The notes under the pieces were generated by a model. It was not told where the DNA came from and did not search any database. It saw only the letters and a list, made by a program, of their open reading frames with translations. Position numbers and translations under genes: made by a program. From Delphinapterus leucas (taxonomy: Eukaryota > Chordata > Mammalia > Artiodactyla > Monodontidae), in NCBI RefSeq assembly GCF_002288925.2, contig NW_022098037.1:8451321-8515320 (forward strand): a stretch of 64,000 nt of DNA. The letters run 5' to 3'. Within the stretch, counting starts at the first letter, position 1; the number at the start of each line of letters is the position of its first letter. Below are positions 63,808 to 64,000 of the stretch, piece after piece.

Positions 63808-63970
63808 CCTTTGCATGTATTCTTTCTGCCACCTCCCCTTCCTCCTTATCATCTCCATTACCACTGTCATTCAAAGTAGTAGCGGTAGCACTAAAATTCA
63901 GGACAGCCCTGCAAGTCAGCCCATTGGTGAAAGCTGCAATATTCTGTTGCATGATGAAGAAATAGAGGGG

Positions 63971-64000
63971 GACTTCCCTGGTGGAGCAGTGGTTGAGAGT
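63971..64000 (+). mobile_element. CHR SINE, cut by window edge
   Basis: The first 30 bp of a sense CHR copy, gacttccctggtggagcagt and onward. Confidence 0.88.

Overview
This is a 64 kb window of mammalian nuclear DNA, almost certainly from a cetacean and probably a toothed whale. At least 16 SINEs of the tRNA-Glu-derived CHR family lie in it. Most have the short form that starts GGCTTCCCTGGTGGCGCAG and ends near GAGAGGCCCGCGTACCGC plus poly-A, which is characteristic of whales and dolphins. The organism call comes from repeat recognition, not from a search.

The only protein-coding gene I can support is an internal part of stabilin-2 (STAB2; HARE/FEEL-2), transcribed left to right. I placed 29 consecutive coding exons between 547 and 63419. 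They join into one open frame of 3,090 nt (1,030 codons) with no stop, frameshift or missing exon. All introns are GT-AG except one 87-nt GC-AG intron (53140-53226). Neither end of the gene is in the window. The encoded stretch corresponds roughly to residues 320-1350 of the ~2,550-residue human protein (from memory). In order it encodes the end of an EGF cluster, FAS1 domain 1 (exons 2-5), FAS1 domain 2 (exons 6-10), a Cys-rich laminin-EGF/EGF block (exons 11-19), FAS1 domain 3 (exons 20-23), FAS1 domain 4 (exons 24-27) and the start of the next Cys-rich block (exons 28-29). Exon numbers are local to this window.

The other ~95% is intron built from layered transposons. Old MIR, L2, MER20 and MER5A relics form the base. 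Younger 5'-truncated L1 copies (6602-11000, 24697-24836, 39600-40731, 54325-54415, 54789-55898, 56121-56247) and CHR SINEs sit on top, many with target-site duplications I could read directly. The order of insertion is visible in places, for example a SINE inside an L1 inside a MIR at 39.6-40.9 kb.

Two 100-N assembly gaps are present (7529-7628 and 30827-30926), and the sequence beside each looks faulty. I found no RNA gene, CRISPR array, second host gene or novel enzymatic system. The points most worth checking are the GC-AG intron, the gap artefacts, the nested insertions, a 50-bp alternating purine-pyrimidine tract, and some unclassified repeat copies.
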